The notes: a model not told the origin generated them from the sequence alone. A DNA stretch of 29,668 nt from Pseudomonadota bacterium (GCA_023458595.1 JAEWYT010000064.1:1-29668); one strand, 5' to 3'. Numbered from the stretch's first letter, positions 22,055 through 29,668 are shown. Numbers and translations: made by a program.

Positions 22055-22921
22055 TCACCCGACCAGCTTCTTCAAACTCACCGGCGGGACGCTGTCGTCG
22101 GGGACGAAGAAGTCCTGCTGCAGGTCGACGGACGGATCGACCCGGTACCTGTCGAAATCGCGTTCGCCGGCTTCGTAGAGCAGCGTGTCGTCGATGCAGA
22201 AATTGCCGGTAAAGGCGCGCGACGGCGTCGTCAGGATCGCGTGCGCGGCGTCGCCCATGATCTCGGGCGTCCGGCTCGCGCGCATCAGGGCGTCGCCGCC
22301 GAGCAGGTTCTTCACCGCGGCGGTCGCGATCGTCGTGCGCGGCCACAGCGCGTTGACGGCGATACCCTTGGCCTTCAGTTCGCCCGAAAGCCCCAGCACG
22401 ACCATGCTCATGCCGAACTTCGCCATCGAATAGGCGGTATGCGGCGCGAACCACTTCGTCTTCATGTCGAGCGGCGGCGACAGCGTCAGGATATGGGGGT
22501 TCTCCGCCTTCTCCAGATGCGGGACGCAGTATTTCGACACCATGAAGGTGCCGCGCGCGTTGATCTGGTGCATCAGGTCGAAGCGCTTCATCTCGGTCTC
22601 GAGGACACCGGTGAGCGAGATGGCGCTGGCGTTGTTGACGCAGACGTCGATGCCGCCGAAGCGGTCGACCGTCGTGGCCACGGCGCCCCTCACCTGTTCC
22701 TCGTCGCGGATGTCGCAGACGAGGGGCAGCGCCCTGCCGCCGGCGGCCTCGATCTCCTCGGCCGCCGAATAGATCGTGCCGGGGAGCTTCGGATTCGGCT
22801 CGGCGGTCTTGGCGGCGATCGCGACGTTGGCGCCGTCCTTCGCGGCGCGGAGCGCGATCGCGAGCCCGATGCCCCGGCTCGCGCCGGTGATGAACAGGGT
22901 CTTGCCTTCGAGAGTGGTCAT
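22055..22921 (-). CDS. SDR-family oxidoreductase, HSDL2-like, 288 aa
   Basis: Short-chain dehydrogenase: TGASRGIG (residues 12-19) binds the nucleotide, VNNAS follows, and the catalytic set is the Ser of LTLSPP with Tyr and Lys of YSMAK. The stretches IAAKTAEPNPKLPGTIYSAAEEIEAAGG and MSMVVLGLSGELKAKGIAVNALWPRTTIATAA place it with hydroxysteroid-dehydrogenase-like protein 2, whose bacterial relatives accompany fatty acid oxidation genes. It lacks the SCP2 lipid-binding tail of animal HSDL2. It lies downstream of an acyl-CoA dehydrogenase gene in the same direction, with a large hairpin repeat between, which supports a role in acyl metabolism. Substrate not known. Confidence 0.9.
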   Translation of the reverse strand: MTTLEGKTLFITGASRGIGLAIALRAAKDGANVAIAAKTAEPNPKLPGTIYSAAEEIEAAGGRALPLVCDIRDEEQVRGAVATTVDRFGGIDVCVNNASAISLTGVLETEMKRFDLMHQINARGTFMVSKYCVPHLEKAENPHILTLSPPLDMKTKWFAPHTAYSMAKFGMSMVVLGLSGELKAKGIAVNALWPRTTIATAAVKNLLGGDALMRASRTPEIMGDAAHAILTTPSRAFTGNFCIDDTLLYEAGERDFDRYRVDPSVDLQQDFFVPDDSVPPVSLKKLVG

Positions 22922-22970
22922 TTGGGTGTCCTCGTGAACCCGCTCCTTGCGCCGGCTTCCCCGCTTGCTC

Positions 22971-23058
22971 CGCTCACTCCCGCGAAGGCGGGAGTCCAGG
23001 GCGGCCCGGCACGGCCTTTCCGCGTGGCCCTGGTTTCCCGCCTTCGCGGGAATGAGCG
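22971..23058. repeat. Large inverted repeat with GCGAAGGC core
   Basis: Two 32-bp arms (22971-23002 and 23027-23058) differ at only three positions and enclose 24 bases. Each arm is itself built on the small palindrome CCCGC-GAAG-GCGGG. It sits 18 bases past the acyl-CoA dehydrogenase stop. Repeats with this core are common in alphaproteobacterial intergenic DNA. It may fold into a long hairpin in the transcript and stop or stabilise it, but there is no T run. Confidence 0.88.
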
Positions 23059-23076
23059 GGATACGGAAAGGCCATC

Positions 23077-24858
23077 CTACGACGCCAGCGCGGCGTCGGT
23101 ATCGAGCACCACGTCGGCACCGCCGATGACCGTCTCGGCCAGACCGTCCGCGGCCGGGCAGACGTTCTCGGCGAAGAAGCGCGCCGTCGCGATCCGGGCG
23201 GCGTTGGCCGGACTGGCGTCGAGGCCGTGCGCCACGAGCGCGCCTTTCGCCAGCGCCGCGCCGCCGCCAGCGAGCGAGAAGAGCCTCAGATAGGGCGTCG
23301 CCCCGGCGAGCGCGTGGTCGGGATTGTCCTTGAGCGCGCCGTACATCCAGGCCGTCGCCTTCTCGAGCGCATCGAGCGTCTCATTCAGCCGTGCGCCCAT
23401 GCGGCCGAAGGCGGGCTGGTTGGACTCCGACACCTCGCGCGCGGTATCGCGCAACTCGCCGATATAGGCCTTCACCGCCTCGCCGCCCGACATCGGCAGC
23501 TTGCGGGTGACAAGGTCGATCGCCTGGATGCCGTTGGTGCCCTCGTAGATCGGGGCGATGCGGGCGTCGCGCAGGTGCTGGGCGGCGCCCGTCTCCTCGA
23601 TGAAACCCATGCCCCCGTGAACCTGCACGCCCATGGAAGCGACCTCGACGCCTATATCGGTCGAGAACGCCTTGGCGAGCGGGGTCAGCAGGTTGGCGCG
23701 CTCCTGCGCGGCCCTGCGTTCGCCCTCGTCGGCCAGGCGGTGAGCGAGATCGGTCGCCGCCGCCGTCTGGTAGCAGATCGCCCGCGCCGCAGCCGTCAGC
23801 GCCCGCATCGTCATCAGATCCCGCCGGATGTCGGGATGGGCGACGATCGCCACCGCCTCGTCCTGACCCATGCCGGGGAGCCGCCCCTGCCTGCGCTCGT
23901 GGGCATAGGCCAGCGCCTGCTGGTAGGCGCGCTCGGCGATCGCCACGCCCTGGATACCGACCGAAAGCCTCGCGTTGTTCATCATCGTGAACATGCAGGC
24001 GAGGCCCCGGTTCTCCTCGCCGACGAGCCAGCCGATCGCGCCGCCGTTGTCGCCGTAGCCCATGACGCAGGTCGGGCTCGCGTGGATGCCGAGCTTGTGC
24101 TCGACGCTCCGGCACCAGACATCGTTGCGCTCGCCCAGAGAGCCGTCGTCGTTGACGAAGAACTTGGGCACCAGGAACAGCGAGATGCCGCGCGTGCCGG
24201 CCGGCGCGTCCGGCAGGCGGGCGAGCACGAGGTGAACTATGTTGTCGGTGAAGTCGTGCTCGCCGTAGGTGATGAATATCTTGGTGCCCTCGATCGAATA
24301 GCTGCCGTCGCCGCGCGGCTCGGCCCTGGTGCGCAGGAGCGCGAGATCGGAGCCGGCCTGCGGCTCGGTCAGGTTCATCGTTCCCATCCACTCGCCGGAG
24401 ACGAGCTTGGCCAGATATTTCTGCTTCAGCGCCTCGGAGGCATGGGCGTTGATCGCCTCGATCGCACCGAAGGTCAGCGTCGGGCCGATGCCGTAGGCCA
24501 TCGAGCCCGAATTCCACATCTCCTGCGTCGCGATGGCGAGCATGGTCGGCAGTGCCTGGCCGCCGAATTCCTCGGGGCCCGTCAGGCTCGCCCAGCCGCC
24601 CTCGATCCACCTGGCGTAGGCTTCCTTCCAGCCCGGCGGCATGGTGACGACGCCGTCCTTCAGGGGTGTGCCGAACTTGTCGCCCGGCGCGTTCAGGGGC
24701 GCGATCTCTTCCGAGGCGAACTTGCCGGCCTCCTCCAGCACCGCCTCGACGAGATCGGCGGAAAGATCGCCGAACACACCGCGCCCGATCTCCCGGTCGA
24801 GGCCGGCGATATGACGCAGGGTGAAGGCGATGTCGGACACAGGGGCGCGGTAGCTCAA
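23077..24858 (-). CDS. Acyl-CoA dehydrogenase with C-terminal extension, 593 aa
   Basis: FAD enzyme that introduces the 2,3-double bond into acyl-CoA. The N-terminal AcylCoA_DH_N segment (SYRAPVSDIAFTLRHIAG) identifies the ~590-residue subfamily; then MGTMNLTEPQAGSDLALLRTRA, FITYGEHDFTDNIVHLVLAR, EHKLGIHASPTCVMGYG, MFTMMNNARLSVGIQGVAIAERAYQQALAYA, HGGMGFIEETGAAQHLRDARIAPIYEGTNGIQA with the probable catalytic Glu in YEGTNG. The last ~130 residues are the C-terminal acetyl-CoA-dehydrogenase-like domain. Start is TTG at 24858: the family N-terminus begins exactly there, and AGGGAGG lies 6 bases upstream, a strong site that makes up for the weak start codon. The nearest neighbour in this direction is the HSDL2-like SDR. 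Confidence 0.94.
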   Translation of the reverse strand: MSYRAPVSDIAFTLRHIAGLDREIGRGVFGDLSADLVEAVLEEAGKFASEEIAPLNAPGDKFGTPLKDGVVTMPPGWKEAYARWIEGGWASLTGPEEFGGQALPTMLAIATQEMWNSGSMAYGIGPTLTFGAIEAINAHASEALKQKYLAKLVSGEWMGTMNLTEPQAGSDLALLRTRAEPRGDGSYSIEGTKIFITYGEHDFTDNIVHLVLARLPDAPAGTRGISLFLVPKFFVNDDGSLGERNDVWCRSVEHKLGIHASPTCVMGYGDNGGAIGWLVGEENRGLACMFTMMNNARLSVGIQGVAIAERAYQQALAYAHERRQGRLPGMGQDEAVAIVAHPDIRRDLMTMRALTAAARAICYQTAAATDLAHRLADEGERRAAQERANLLTPLAKAFSTDIGVEVASMGVQVHGGMGFIEETGAAQHLRDARIAPIYEGTNGIQAIDLVTRKLPMSGGEAVKAYIGELRDTAREVSESNQPAFGRMGARLNETLDALEKATAWMYGALKDNPDHALAGATPYLRLFSLAGGGAALAKGALVAHGLDASPANAARIATARFFAENVCPAADGLAETVIGGADVVLDTDAALAS

Positions 24859-25013
24859 GCGAACCTCCCTAGATACTCTCGGTCGTGCGCCTTGACGGCG
24901 CGCTCAGATTTTTACGTACTTGCGCGCCCCGACGGCGCGCGGGGCGGGCCCATAGCCGGCCCGACGATTGATGGGCACTTTAGGCCCGGCGGGCGCAGCG
25001 TCAACGGCGGCAA

Positions 25014-26009
25014 ATGGACCTTTGGCACGTCAACGAGACTTCCCCTGCGGAATACGGCGCCCGGGTCGCCGAGGCTGCGGGGCATCTTTCCGCGGGGCGG
25101 CTCGTCGTCATCCCGACCGAGACGGTCTACGGTCTCGCGGCCGACGCGACGAACGGCGAGGCGGTCGCGCGGATATACGAGGCCAAGGGGCGGCCGCGCT
25201 TCAATCCGCTGATCTCGCATGTGGCGGGCCCGGCAATGGCCCACGACCACGGGCTGCTCGACGAAACGGCGTCGCTGCTCGCGGACCGGTTCTGGCCGGG
25301 ACCGCTGACGCTGGTGGTGCCGAAACGGCCGGGCTCGGTGATCTGCGACCTTGCCACGGCCGGGCTCGACACGGTGGCGCTCCGATGGCCGGACAGTCCC
25401 GTCACCCGCGCGATCATCGAGACACTCGGCCGTCCGATCGCCGCGCCGAGCGCGAACCGGTCCGGCCGGGTCAGCCCGACGACGGCGGAGGCGGCGATCG
25501 AAGAGATCGGCGCGTCCGTCGCCATGGTGGTCGATGCCGGGCCGTGCCGGATCGGGCTCGAGTCCACGATCGTCGCCTGCACCGGGGCGGGCAGAGGCAG
25601 CAGGCCGACCCTGCTGCGGCCGGGTGGCGTGCCGACCGAGCAGATCGAGACGGTGCTGGGCCAACGCCTCGCCCGCCCGCGGGCTGATCGGTCGAAGCCG
25701 ATGGCGCCGGGAATGCTCGAGTCGCACTACGCACCGAACGCACGGGTCCGGCTCGACGCGGCGGCCGTCTCGCCGGAGGAAGCGCTGCTCGCTTTCGGCC
25801 CTCGCCTGCCCTCGGGTGCGGACAGGGCGAAAGCCGTGCTGAACCTGTCCGAACGGGCCGATCCCGTCGAGGCGGCGGCGAACCTGTTCGGCTATCTGCG
25901 CAGGCTCGATGCCTCCGGCGCCGCGACCATCGCGGTCGCGCCGGTCCCCGAAACCGGTCTCGGCGAAGCGATCAACGACCGGCTGCGGCGGGCGGCGGCG
26001 GAGCGGTAA
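25014..26009 (+). CDS. L-threonylcarbamoyladenylate synthase, Sua5 type, 331 aa
   Basis: Makes threonylcarbamoyl-AMP from Thr, bicarbonate and ATP for t6A37 of ANN-decoding tRNAs. The catalytic YrdC domain shows VIPTETVYGLAADATN, YEAKGRPRFNPLISHV, FWPGPLTLVV, LRWPDSPVTRAII and PIAAPSANRSGRVSPTTA. The C-terminal Sua5 domain (LRPGGVPTEQIE, then GMLESHYAPNARV, and a Rossmann-like end) distinguishes it from short TsaC. ATG 25014 fits the family start. It is divergent from the acyl-CoA dehydrogenase gene across 155 bases in which no clear promoter stands out. Confidence 0.95.
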   Translation: MDLWHVNETSPAEYGARVAEAAGHLSAGRLVVIPTETVYGLAADATNGEAVARIYEAKGRPRFNPLISHVAGPAMAHDHGLLDETASLLADRFWPGPLTLVVPKRPGSVICDLATAGLDTVALRWPDSPVTRAIIETLGRPIAAPSANRSGRVSPTTAEAAIEEIGASVAMVVDAGPCRIGLESTIVACTGAGRGSRPTLLRPGGVPTEQIETVLGQRLARPRADRSKPMAPGMLESHYAPNARVRLDAAAVSPEEALLAFGPRLPSGADRAKAVLNLSERADPVEAAANLFGYLRRLDASGAATIAVAPVPETGLGEAINDRLRRAAAER

Positions 26010-26025
26010 GCCATGCCGCGACCGC

Positions 26026-26041
26026 GACAGGCATACCTGTC
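26026..26041. other. Short hairpin after the Sua5 gene
   Basis: A 6-bp perfect stem, GACAGG with CCTGTC, and the loop CATA, 16 bases after the TAA. A second GC-rich hairpin (stem CGCCG/CGGCG) follows directly. No T run, so an intrinsic terminator is not established. Confidence 0.35.
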
Positions 26042-26076
26042 CCGCGCCGAACGCGGCGGGATTTGATCTGGAACAA

Positions 26077-26108
26077 GTTGCGCCGGCTTTGTTCGATCCT
26101 TTTATAGG
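26077..26108 (+). promoter_or_regulatory. Possible promoter of the ferric-reductase-like gene
   Basis: The 173-base gap before the gene is visibly less GC-rich than its surroundings. TTGCGC at about 26078 and TTTATA at 26101-26106 are separated by 17 bases, a permitted sigma-70 spacing, with a weak -35. The start GTG lies about 75 bases downstream. Confidence 0.35.
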
Positions 26109-26182
26109 GCACGGGTGGCTTAAATCGATTCGCCGAAGGACGGTCTGCGGTCCGGCGGTCGGAACAAAAACAGGCGATTGCA

Positions 26183-27526
26183 GTGAAAACCATCACCCGT
26201 GTGTTCTGGGGCGCGCTGGCGCTCCTCGTCGTCCTCTGGGCAATCTCCACGCCTCAATTCCTCCAGTCGCAGGGGTTCTTCGCGCTGCGCGGCAACATGG
26301 TGCAGCTGACGGGCGTCCTGGCGATGGGTTCCATGAGCCTGGCGATGATCCTGGCGCTCAGGCCGCGCCGGCCGGAGCCGTGGCTCGGCGGGCTGGACAA
26401 GATGTACCGCCTGCACAAGTGGTTCGGCATTTCGGGCCTCACCTTCGCGGTGATCCACTGGCTGTGGACCCAGGGGCCGAAATGGGCGGTCGGATTCGGG
26501 CTGCTCGAACGTCCGGCGCGCGGACCGCGCCCGGAGATCGCCAACCCGCTGGAGCAGCTCCTGTCGAGCCAGCGCGGCACCGCGGAAGGGGTCGGCGAAT
26601 GGGCGTTCTATGTCGCCGTCGTGCTGATCATCGTGGCGCTCGCTCCGCTCATCCCCTACCGGCAGTTCTACAGGACACACCGGATCCTCCCCGTCGTCTA
26701 TCTGGTGCTGGTGTTCCACGCCGTGGTGCTGACGACGTTCCGTTACTGGACCACGCCGCTCGGGGTCGTTCAGGCGATCCTGCTCGCGCTCGGCGCCGTG
26801 GCCGCCGTCATCTCCCTCGTCGGCCGCATCGGCGCCGGGCGGCGGGCATACGGCACGATCTGCACGCTGCGGCACTATCCGGGCGTCCGATCGCTCGAGA
26901 CCGAGATCGCCATGGAGCCTGGCTGGCCCGGCCACAAGCCGGGGCAGTTCGCCTTCGCGACGTCCGACGTGAACGAAGGCGCGCATCCCTACACGATCGC
27001 CTCGGCCTGGGATCCGGCGAGCCCGCGCATCACCTTCATCACCAAGGCGCTGGGCGACCATACGAGCCGGCTCGTCGAGAAGCTGAGCGTCGGCCAGAGG
27101 GTCAAGATCGAGGGACCGTACGGATGCTTCACCTTCGGCGACGACAGGCCCAGACAGATCTGGGTCGGCGGCGGCATCGGCATCACGCCGTTCATCTCCC
27201 GGATGAAGTACCTGGCCGAGGCCAGCGCCGAGGAGCGGACCGGGATCGTCGACCTCTTCCACACGACCGCGGACGTCGACGAGGACGCGCTCGAGCGGCT
27301 GGCGGCCGACGCGAAGGCGGCCGACGTTCGCCTGCACATCCTGGTGGATGCCCGGCACGGCCAGCTGAACGGCGACCGCATCCGCGCCGCCGTGCCCGAA
27401 TGGCGCGACGCCAGTATCTGGTTCTGCGGCCCCGTCGGCTTCGGCAAGTCGCTGCGAGCCGACTTCGCCAGACACGGATTGCCCGTCTCGGCGCGCTTCC
27501 ACCAGGAGCTGTTCTCGATGCGCTGA
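26183..27526 (+). CDS. Ferric reductase / NADPH-oxidase-like membrane flavocytochrome, 447 aa
   Basis: N-terminal half: about six hydrophobic helices with four His placed as two pairs, His78/His92 and His166/His179, the spacing used by FRE/NOX proteins to hold two b haems across the membrane. C-terminal half: FAD-binding beta-barrel (KPGQFAFATSD, HPYTIASAWDP) and NAD(P)-binding domain (GPYGCFTFGDD, WVGGGIGITPFISRMKYL, IWFCGPVGFGKSLRADF). The enzyme should pass electrons from cytoplasmic NAD(P)H through FAD and haem to an acceptor outside, such as ferric iron, flavin or oxygen. Start is GTG 26183. It stands between the Sua5 gene and a flavin-linked dehydrogenase. Bacterial NOX-like proteins have the same layout, so the acceptor is open. 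Confidence 0.9.
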   Translation: MKTITRVFWGALALLVVLWAISTPQFLQSQGFFALRGNMVQLTGVLAMGSMSLAMILALRPRRPEPWLGGLDKMYRLHKWFGISGLTFAVIHWLWTQGPKWAVGFGLLERPARGPRPEIANPLEQLLSSQRGTAEGVGEWAFYVAVVLIIVALAPLIPYRQFYRTHRILPVVYLVLVFHAVVLTTFRYWTTPLGVVQAILLALGAVAAVISLVGRIGAGRRAYGTICTLRHYPGVRSLETEIAMEPGWPGHKPGQFAFATSDVNEGAHPYTIASAWDPASPRITFITKALGDHTSRLVEKLSVGQRVKIEGPYGCFTFGDDRPRQIWVGGGIGITPFISRMKYLAEASAEERTGIVDLFHTTADVDEDALERLAADAKAADVRLHILVDARHGQLNGDRIRAAVPEWRDASIWFCGPVGFGKSLRADFARHGLPVSARFHQELFSMR

Positions 27527-27567
27527 AATCGGGAGAGGAAGCCGGACAGGCTGGACATGACGGGCGG

Positions 27568-27592
27568 ATTGCCTCAAATCCCCTGAGGCAAT
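27568..27592 (+). promoter_or_regulatory. Perfect 9-bp inverted repeat in the leader of the FAD dehydrogenase gene
   Basis: ATTGCCTCA (27568-27576) and TGAGGCAAT (27584-27592) flank 7 bases. It ends 16 bases before the ATG at 27609 and 42 bases after the upstream stop. There is no T run, so an operator or an mRNA hairpin next to the ribosome site is more likely than a terminator. No regulator is encoded beside it. Confidence 0.5.
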
Positions 27593-27608
27593 TCGAAGAC
27601 CGGACGCC

Positions 27609-29021
27609 ATGCTCGCCCTCTCGCCCGACCTCCTCTCCCGCTTCGCCGCGATCGTCGGCGAAAAACACGCGATCTCCGACCCGAAGGAGATCGCGCCCTA
27701 TCAGCTCGAGCCGCGCGACCTCTACCGGGGCACGGCACCGCTGGTGCTGAGGCCGGGCTCGGTCGAGGAGGTCTCCGCGATCCTGAGGCTCGCGAGCGGG
27801 ACCGGTACCCCGATCGTGCCGCAGGGCGGCAATACCGGGCTCGTCGGCGGGCAGATCGCGCACGATGGCGAGATCGTCGTGTCGCTGGCGCGGCTCAACC
27901 GGGTGCGCTCGGTCGACCCGGAGAACGACACGATGACGGTGGAGGCCGGCGTCGTGCTCGACCAGATCCACAAGGCGGCCGATGCCGCGGACCGGCTGTT
28001 CCCGCTGAGCCTCGGGTCGGAGGGCTCCTGCCAGATCGGCGGCAACCTGTCGACCAATGCGGGCGGCACGGCGGTGCTCGCCTACGGCAACATGCGCGAG
28101 CTGGTGCTCGGCCTGGAGGTGGTGCTCGCCGACGGGCGCGTCTGGAACGGGCTCAGGAGCCTCAGGAAGGACAATACCGGCTACGACCTGAAGGACCTGT
28201 TCGTCGGCGCCGAGGGCACGCTCGGCGTCATCACCGCCGCCGTCCTGAAGCTGTTTCCGAAGCCGCGCGAGACCGCCACCGCCTTCGCCGCGGTGGAAAG
28301 CCCCGCCGCCGCGCTGAAGCTGTTCGGCATGGCCCGCTCCAGGGCCGGCGCGCAGCTCACGGCCTGCGAGATCCTGCCGCGCATCGGGCTCGAGTTCGTC
28401 TTCCGCCATGCCCCGGGCAGCCGCGATCCGCTCGCCGGGCCCTATCCCTGGTACGTGCTGATCGAGCTGTCGTCGCCGCTTCGGGGCGCGGAGGTCGACG
28501 GCGCGATGCAGGCGATCCTCGAGGAAGGCTTCGAGGCCGGAACCGTCATCGACGCGGCGCTCGCGAGCTCCGTCGCCCAGGCGCAGGATTTCTGGCAGCT
28601 CCGGCTATTGATGTCGGAAGTGCAGCGGCTCGAGGGCGGATCGATCAAGAACGACGTGTCCGTGCCGGTCGCCAGGGTCGCCGAGATGCTGGAGCGCGGC
28701 ATCGAGACGGTGAGCCGCATGGTCCCGGGCGTGCGTCCCGTGCCGTTCGGCCATCTCGGCGACGGCAACATCCATTTCAACTTCTCGCAGCCCCCGGGCG
28801 CCGACCGTGCCGCCTTCCTGGACCAGTGGGGACCGGTGACGGATGCGATCGACGAGATCGTCCTGGAGCTCGGGGGATCGATCTCGGCCGAGCATGGCAT
28901 CGGCCGGCTGAAGCGGCATCTTATGGAAGAGATCAAGGAGCCGGTGGAGCTCGAGCTCATGCGCGCGCTCAAGGCGACGCTCGATCCGAAGGGCATTCTC
29001 AACCCCGGCAAGGTCGTGTAG
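27609..29021 (+). CDS. FAD-linked D-2-hydroxyacid dehydrogenase (D-2-hydroxyglutarate / D-lactate dehydrogenase, GlcD type), 470 aa
   Basis: The PCMH-type FAD domain shows TPIVPQGGNTGLVGGQ, LFPLSLGSEGSCQIGGNLSTNAGG and DLFVGAEGTLGVITAAVLKL. The C-terminal catalytic domain holds PFGHLGDGNIHFNFSQP (metal-binding His pair) and GSISAEHGIGRLKRHLM, ending in ALKATLDPKGILNPGKV, the usual tail. The His and acidic residues in these motifs hold the active-site zinc in D2HGDH-type enzymes. It oxidises a D-2-hydroxyacid, probably D-2-hydroxyglutarate or D-lactate, passing electrons to a quinone or electron-transfer flavoprotein. Starts ATG 27609; length is typical. Confidence 0.93.
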   Translation: MLALSPDLLSRFAAIVGEKHAISDPKEIAPYQLEPRDLYRGTAPLVLRPGSVEEVSAILRLASGTGTPIVPQGGNTGLVGGQIAHDGEIVVSLARLNRVRSVDPENDTMTVEAGVVLDQIHKAADAADRLFPLSLGSEGSCQIGGNLSTNAGGTAVLAYGNMRELVLGLEVVLADGRVWNGLRSLRKDNTGYDLKDLFVGAEGTLGVITAAVLKLFPKPRETATAFAAVESPAAALKLFGMARSRAGAQLTACEILPRIGLEFVFRHAPGSRDPLAGPYPWYVLIELSSPLRGAEVDGAMQAILEEGFEAGTVIDAALASSVAQAQDFWQLRLLMSEVQRLEGGSIKNDVSVPVARVAEMLERGIETVSRMVPGVRPVPFGHLGDGNIHFNFSQPPGADRAAFLDQWGPVTDAIDEIVLELGGSISAEHGIGRLKRHLMEEIKEPVELELMRALKATLDPKGILNPGKVV

Positions 29022-29050
29022 AAGCGCCGGCTTCCGGGCCGAAGCCTCTC

Positions 29051-29100
29051 CCTTCGTCATCCCTGTCAAGCGAAGCGCGAGCCGGGATGACGACGGAAGG
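29051..29100. repeat. Intergenic inverted repeat with GTCATCCC / GGGATGAC arms
   Basis: Perfect arms CGTCATCCC (29055-29063) and GGGATGACG (29084-29092), with an outer CCTTC/GAAGG pairing after a short bulge. The inner part has AGCGAAGCG, as in the known alphaproteobacterial repeats that read GTCATCCCGG...CGGGATGAC. It lies 29 bases after the FAD dehydrogenase stop and may help end its transcript. Confidence 0.8.
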
Positions 29101-29165
29101 GGGCGTTTTCGGGAGCACCTCCGGCCCTCCACGGCCATGACTGCAGACGGCAGAGGCACGCGCTC

Positions 29166-29591
29166 AACATCACCGAAATCACCGACGCCGACGTCGACGC
29201 GGTCGCGGCCCTGTGGGCGCGCTGCGGGCTGACGCGGCCCTGGAACGACCCGGCGACCGACATCGCCTTCGCGCGCTCGGTGCCGTGCTCGACGATCCTC
29301 GTCGGCCGGATCGACGGCGCGGTCGCTGCCAGCGCCATGGTCGGCCACGACGGCCATCGCGGCACCGTCTACTACGTCTCCGTCGATCCCGAGCGACAGG
29401 GCGAAGGCCTCGGCCGCGAGATCATGGAAGCGGCGGAGGACTGGCTGCGGACGCAGGGCGTGTGGAAGCTCAACCTGATGGTCCGCACCGACAACACCCG
29501 GGTGATCGATTTCTACAAGTCGGTCGGCTACGAGACCGAGGAGCGCGTCAACATGGCGAAGTGGCTCGATCCCTCGAAGAAGCCGGGGTGA
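29166..29591 (+). CDS. GNAT-family acetyltransferase lacking a canonical start codon
   Basis: Protein-like sequence begins at about 29166 (NITEITDADVDAVAALW) and runs to the TGA at 29589-29591. The acetyl-CoA loop is VDPERQGEGLGREIM, with RTDNTRVIDFYKSVGYE as the C-terminal GNAT motif; WARCGLTRPWNDP is typical of YpeA-like N-acetyltransferases. The frame is open upstream only to 29091 and has no ATG, GTG or TTG before 29280 (GTG), which would remove the first strand and helix. The nearest ATG (29137) is in another frame. The gene is therefore either started at an unusual codon, frameshifted near 29140-29165 or expressed as a short 103-residue form. I list the extent shown by coding signal. 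Substrate unknown. Confidence 0.75.
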   Translation, partial: NITEITDADVDAVAALWARCGLTRPWNDPATDIAFARSVPCSTILVGRIDGAVAASAMVGHDGHRGTVYYVSVDPERQGEGLGREIMEAAEDWLRTQGVWKLNLMVRTDNTRVIDFYKSVGYETEERVNMAKWLDPSKKPG

Positions 29592-29610
29592 GACGACCGA
29601 TCGCATGACG

Positions 29611-29648
29611 CACCCTCACCCCGCCCCTCTCCCGCGAGCGGGAGAGGG
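29611..29648. repeat. Palindromic intergenic repeat, CCCTCTCCC family, copy 3
   Basis: An 11-bp perfect stem (29625-29635 with 29638-29648) with a 2-nt loop, preceded by CACCCTCACCCC. The flank and stem match the copy at 9684-9719 read on the other strand. Continues possibly past the window end. Confidence 0.82.
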
Positions 29649-29668
29649 AGGCGCAAGCGGAATGATCC

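Overview
The window is high-GC DNA from an alphaproteobacterium, most likely of the order Hyphomicrobiales (Rhizobiales). This rests on gene content and order (a fabI / histidine phosphatase / aroC / ribB run, a Tad-type pilus protein with a vWA domain, tlyA next to a TRAM-domain RNA methyltransferase, histone-deacetylase-like gene next to xseB) and on intergenic palindromes of types common in that group. It is an inference; no rRNA or tRNA gene is present to confirm it. I see 28 intact or near-intact protein genes plus one partial gene at the left edge and one acetyltransferase without a usable start. There is no CRISPR array, insertion sequence or prophage.

Layout. 1-993: end of a TadG-like vWA protein and its terminator. 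1434-6347: a tight plus-strand run of a membrane-associated lipase-like protein and four different SAM-dependent methyltransferase genes (isoprenylcysteine/phospholipid type, TlyA, TRAM/[4Fe-4S] RNA methyltransferase, a class I enzyme). 6434-9358: a small membrane protein, then an ECF sigma factor translationally coupled to a one-pass membrane vWA protein of the YfbK type, a candidate sigma/anti-sigma pair. 9359-9806: gene-free, with palindromic repeats and a terminator. 9807-11573: alanine dehydrogenase divergent from an Lrp/AsnC regulator. 11570-12234: a vapBC toxin-antitoxin pair whose toxin shares its stop-codon bases with the regulator. 12302-17014: minus-strand housekeeping run fabI, curA-like, histidine phosphatase, aroC, ribBX.

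17015-18540 is gene-free and is the most unusual stretch: five consecutive copies of a 183-249 bp unit plus a truncated sixth, each unit carrying two hairpins with the same core in opposite orientation and one to three copies of a short inner repeat. 18538-20556: alpha/beta hydrolase divergent from an AraC-type regulator. 20722-24858: xseB, histone-deacetylase-like hydrolase, an HSDL2-like SDR and an acyl-CoA dehydrogenase, all on the minus strand. 25014-29591: Sua5-type tRNA t6A enzyme, a ferric-reductase/NOX-like membrane flavocytochrome, a D-2-hydroxyacid FAD dehydrogenase and the GNAT gene, followed by another palindromic repeat at the right edge.

The genes are mostly core metabolism and RNA modification: fatty-acid elongation (fabI) and oxidation (acyl-CoA dehydrogenase, SDR), aromatic amino acid and riboflavin precursors, and alanine catabolism under a local regulator. 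The items most worth following up are the tandem hairpin array, the sigma/vWA pair, the run of four methyltransferases and the acetyltransferase gene lacking a start codon.
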